Program-made: the position numbers and the translations under genes
Shown: in pieces, positions 4,748 to 6,934 of the stretch
Numbering within the stretch: position 1 is the first letter of the stretch
How the letters are laid out: every line of letters starts with the position of its first letter
Assembly (NCBI GenBank): GCA_002435365.1
Contig: DJMM01000046.1
Span: 1-6,934, forward strand
Source of the DNA: Ignavibacteriales bacterium UBA6490
GTDB lineage: Bacteria; Bacteroidota; Ignavibacteria; Ignavibacteriales; Ignavibacteriaceae
Direction: 5' to 3'
Length of the DNA: 6,934 nucleotides
The notes under the pieces: generated by a model
Database searches by the model: none
Seen by the model: only the letters and a program-made list of their open reading frames with translations
What the model was told of the DNA's origin: nothing

Positions 4748-6934
4748 TTAAAGTTCGATTCTGAAGCCGGCATTAAATGTTGTTGGTAATCCAACAAACA
4801 CCTCTGCATCATCAGCCGAGTGATCTTTACCGTTAACAGTCCATGCATTGTACTGACTGTTATCTGTGGCATCCTCAACATACAATTCATTAAGTAAATT
4901 GAATATATGGCCAAACACGACGACGTTCATTCCGGCAACCTGACCCGGAATTCTGTACTGCATATGCAGGTCAACCAGGCTGTAAGCCGGTATCTGCCAT
5001 ACCTGCTTGGTATCGTCCACTTTTGTTCTGCTGAACGGGTCAAAATCAGAAAAATAATTATCATGATATCTCCAGACAACCTGAGTCTGGAAACCCATCG
5101 GATACATAAAAGTAACCGAAGCGGCTAACTGTGTCTGCGGTGCATCTCCTACCTTCAAATCTTTGATATAATAATTATAGTTTACAACCGAGGTAGGATC
5201 AGAGAAATCACTTATATAGCTTCCACTTACATTATCAGTATATTTCCAGAATCCCTGGCTGAAAGCTACGTCAAATCTTACAAATCTTGCAGGCTGATAT
5301 GCACCTTCAAATTCGGCACCTGCATATGTAGCATTGATACCATCAAGTCTTACCAGACCATCTGTGCCATCTGAGTTAATAACGTTAACACTCTGGGCTC
5401 TATCCATCCAGTTTGTATAGTAGCCGTTTAATTTTAGTGTCACTTTATCTTCCAGAAGCTTTGAGTTTATACCAAGTTCAAATGATAAGAACTTCTCATT
5501 CTTCGGATCTTCCACTTTTGTACCGTTGACATCATTAATTACCTGATCAAAGATCGGCACTTTTGATACATACCCGGCATTTGCGAACAGGTCAATTTTA
5601 TCAGTTAATCTGTAGCTTGCACCACCCTTAAACTGGTAACCGCCGATCCAATCCGTTTTAACCATTCTTTCTCCGCCGGTACTGCTCTTTTTAAAGTGAT
5701 CTGTATAATCGTAAGTTATCATCGAATAACCGGCTGTGGCATACAAAGTATACAATTGCTGAGTATATTCTCCCTGTGCATAACCGCCGATCCAATTCAC
5801 TTTGTTAGTGTTGTTGTAGTCGATCTTATCGCCCAGCTTTTTGTAATATTTGGTACCGCTGTCAAAAGCGTTACCGGTAAAATAATAAAAGTCGTTGCCC
5901 AATAAGTCCCTGACATCACGGAAATGATGGATTTCTGCAGTCCTCCAGTCAAGTCCGAATGACGTAGTCAGGTGTTCATCTACCTTCCAGTATAATTTGG
6001 AAATTGCTCCGACGGTCCACTGATCATTAACACTGTTTCTTAAAATACCACCGCGCCTTGAATTGCCGGAGATATTGTTTGAAACGATATAGGTTTTAGG
6101 ACCATAACCGAAATCAACAGTATCGATGTGAGTTAAGTTTCTGGTTATTGTGGCATCATAATCCACAACCTGCTGCATAAGACTTCTGTTATAAACCAGG
6201 CTTCCGAAAGTTCCGCTTCCGCCGCCCTGTCCGCCAGACCAGTAAACAGTTGAATACAAGCTGGTTGCTTTTGATAACTGTGAGTACCAGTTCAGATTAA
6301 CAAGAGGCTTGTGGAAATAATTAACGTTTTCATTAAGGTAGGAAGGATTATGCCTGGTATTAACATCACTGTTCCAGTAAGACCTCTGCCACTGCAGTCC
6401 CTGATAAGATGAACTTACGGGACTCCAGTTGGAGTTGTACAATACTCCCTGTTCGCGCAGCTTAGGATCTGCAAGTGCTTCTGCAGAATATCCAAGTTCG
6501 GAGGCTAATTCATGACTGAATGTGGCAGTATTTAATCTCCATCTTCTCTGACCATGCTGCTGCGGAGCTCCCATGGCATAAAGTTCCAGCCTGTTATCTT
6601 CATTTACCTGGTAAGCTGCCCCTAAGTAATATGCCCATGCATCTGTCCAGGCCCTGTCAGCTAATCCTTCGCCAACTTTACGCACACCGCCAAGACTTAA
6701 AGCAAATTTCCCATCAATTAATCCAGTGTTTGCATATAGAGTATTCTTTGTAAAACCTGAGGTACCTGTTTCATTCTGATAAAGAACGCCCGCTTTCTGC
6801 TGCGTTGGATCAGTAATAATATTAACAGTACCACCGATTGACGGAGTAGCAAGATTAATGGCGCTTAATCCTCTTTGTATCTGGATGGATGATGTAACAT
6901 CTCCCAGACCATCCCAGTTTGACCAGTAAACCCA
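4748..6934 (-). CDS. TonB-dependent outer-membrane receptor (5' end outside window)
   Basis: This is an outer-membrane gated beta-barrel that imports a bulky ligand with energy from TonB-ExbB-ExbD. The frame stays open to the window edge, giving 728 visible residues; the GTG at 6683-6685 is an internal valine, not a start. Numbering from the edge, residues 17-44 are the end of the plug domain (IQIQRGLSAINLATPSIGG, then TVNIIT), the usual plug signature. The rest is a 22-strand-type barrel rich in aromatic residues and Asn/Asp/Gly turns, with GAPQQHGQR (122-130), a glycine-rich loop GGQGGGSG (234-241) and repeated strands such as LFANAGY and VVVFGHIFNLLNELY. The end, FNAGFRIEL, is a plausible last strand although it closes with Leu rather than Phe. 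The signal peptide, any CarboxypepD_reg-like domain and the start of the plug are missing. Substrate cannot be inferred, and the terminator makes a link to the pigment genes unlikely. Confidence 0.92.
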   Translation of the reverse strand, partial: WVYWSNWDGLGDVTSSIQIQRGLSAINLATPSIGGTVNIITDPTQQKAGVLYQNETGTSGFTKNTLYANTGLIDGKFALSLGGVRKVGEGLADRAWTDAWAYYLGAAYQVNEDNRLELYAMGAPQQHGQRRWRLNTATFSHELASELGYSAEALADPKLREQGVLYNSNWSPVSSSYQGLQWQRSYWNSDVNTRHNPSYLNENVNYFHKPLVNLNWYSQLSKATSLYSTVYWSGGQGGGSGTFGSLVYNRSLMQQVVDYDATITRNLTHIDTVDFGYGPKTYIVSNNISGNSRRGGILRNSVNDQWTVGAISKLYWKVDEHLTTSFGLDWRTAEIHHFRDVRDLLGNDFYYFTGNAFDSGTKYYKKLGDKIDYNNTNKVNWIGGYAQGEYTQQLYTLYATAGYSMITYDYTDHFKKSSTGGERMVKTDWIGGYQFKGGASYRLTDKIDLFANAGYVSKVPIFDQVINDVNGTKVEDPKNEKFLSFELGINSKLLEDKVTLKLNGYYTNWMDRAQSVNVINSDGTDGLVRLDGINATYAGAEFEGAYQPARFVRFDVAFSQGFWKYTDNVSGSYISDFSDPTSVVNYNYYIKDLKVGDAPQTQLAASVTFMYPMGFQTQVVWRYHDNYFSDFDPFSRTKVDDTKQVWQIPAYSLVDLHMQYRIPGQVAGMNVVVFGHIFNLLNELYVEDATDNSQYNAWTVNGKDHSADDAEVFVGLPTTFNAGFRIEL

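Noticed and set aside
4907..5128. Plus-strand open frame opposite the receptor gene (likewise 5696-5905 and 6520-6753)
   Set aside because: These lie antisense to a well-supported receptor frame, with no start signals or recognisable domains.
6683..6685. GTG as the start of the receptor gene
   Set aside because: The frame continues open upstream to the window edge and encodes an unmistakable TonB plug signature, so this is an internal valine.

Overview
The window is a stretch of AT-rich bacterial chromosome with every gene on the minus strand. It most likely comes from the Bacteroidota/Ignavibacteria side of the FCB group. The clues are a TonB-dependent outer-membrane receptor of Bacteroidota type, a fused CrtYcd-type membrane lycopene cyclase beside CrtI, CrtB and CrtZ, a tRNA gene without an encoded CCA, and generally weak Shine-Dalgarno sequences. 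The lineage is an inference and no species is assigned.

Layout in the direction of transcription (high to low coordinates). Positions 6934-4748 hold a TonB-dependent receptor whose 5' end lies outside the window. It is closed by a clear intrinsic terminator at 4706-4732. A 292-base non-coding stretch (4414-4705) follows, which must hold the promoter of the next operon. Then comes a compact five-gene operon: a small, probably exported helical protein of unknown function (4413-3805), crtI phytoene desaturase (3795-2281), crtB phytoene synthase (2268-1369), crtZ beta-carotene hydroxylase (1347-880) and crtYcd lycopene beta-cyclase (867-172). The spacers are 9, 12, 21 and 12 bases. A tRNA-Asn(GTT) gene with its own sigma70-type promoter ends the window (84-13).

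Together the crt genes encode a short route: two geranylgeranyl diphosphate to phytoene (CrtB), phytoene to lycopene (CrtI), lycopene to beta-carotene (CrtYcd), and beta-carotene to zeaxanthin (CrtZ). GGPP synthase (crtE), IPP isomerase, a ketolase and a regulator are not in the window and must lie elsewhere if they exist.

Most of the content is conventional. The points most worth a second look are the uncharacterised exported protein that leads the pigment operon, the fact that all five operon genes share one reading frame with only a single stop codon at each junction, three GTG starts, an array of spaced TTGGAT-like repeats and a dyad in the operon's upstream region, and the lack of a visible terminator between crtYcd and tRNA-Asn. 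I see no CRISPR array, mobile element, toxin-antitoxin pair or other clearly novel system.
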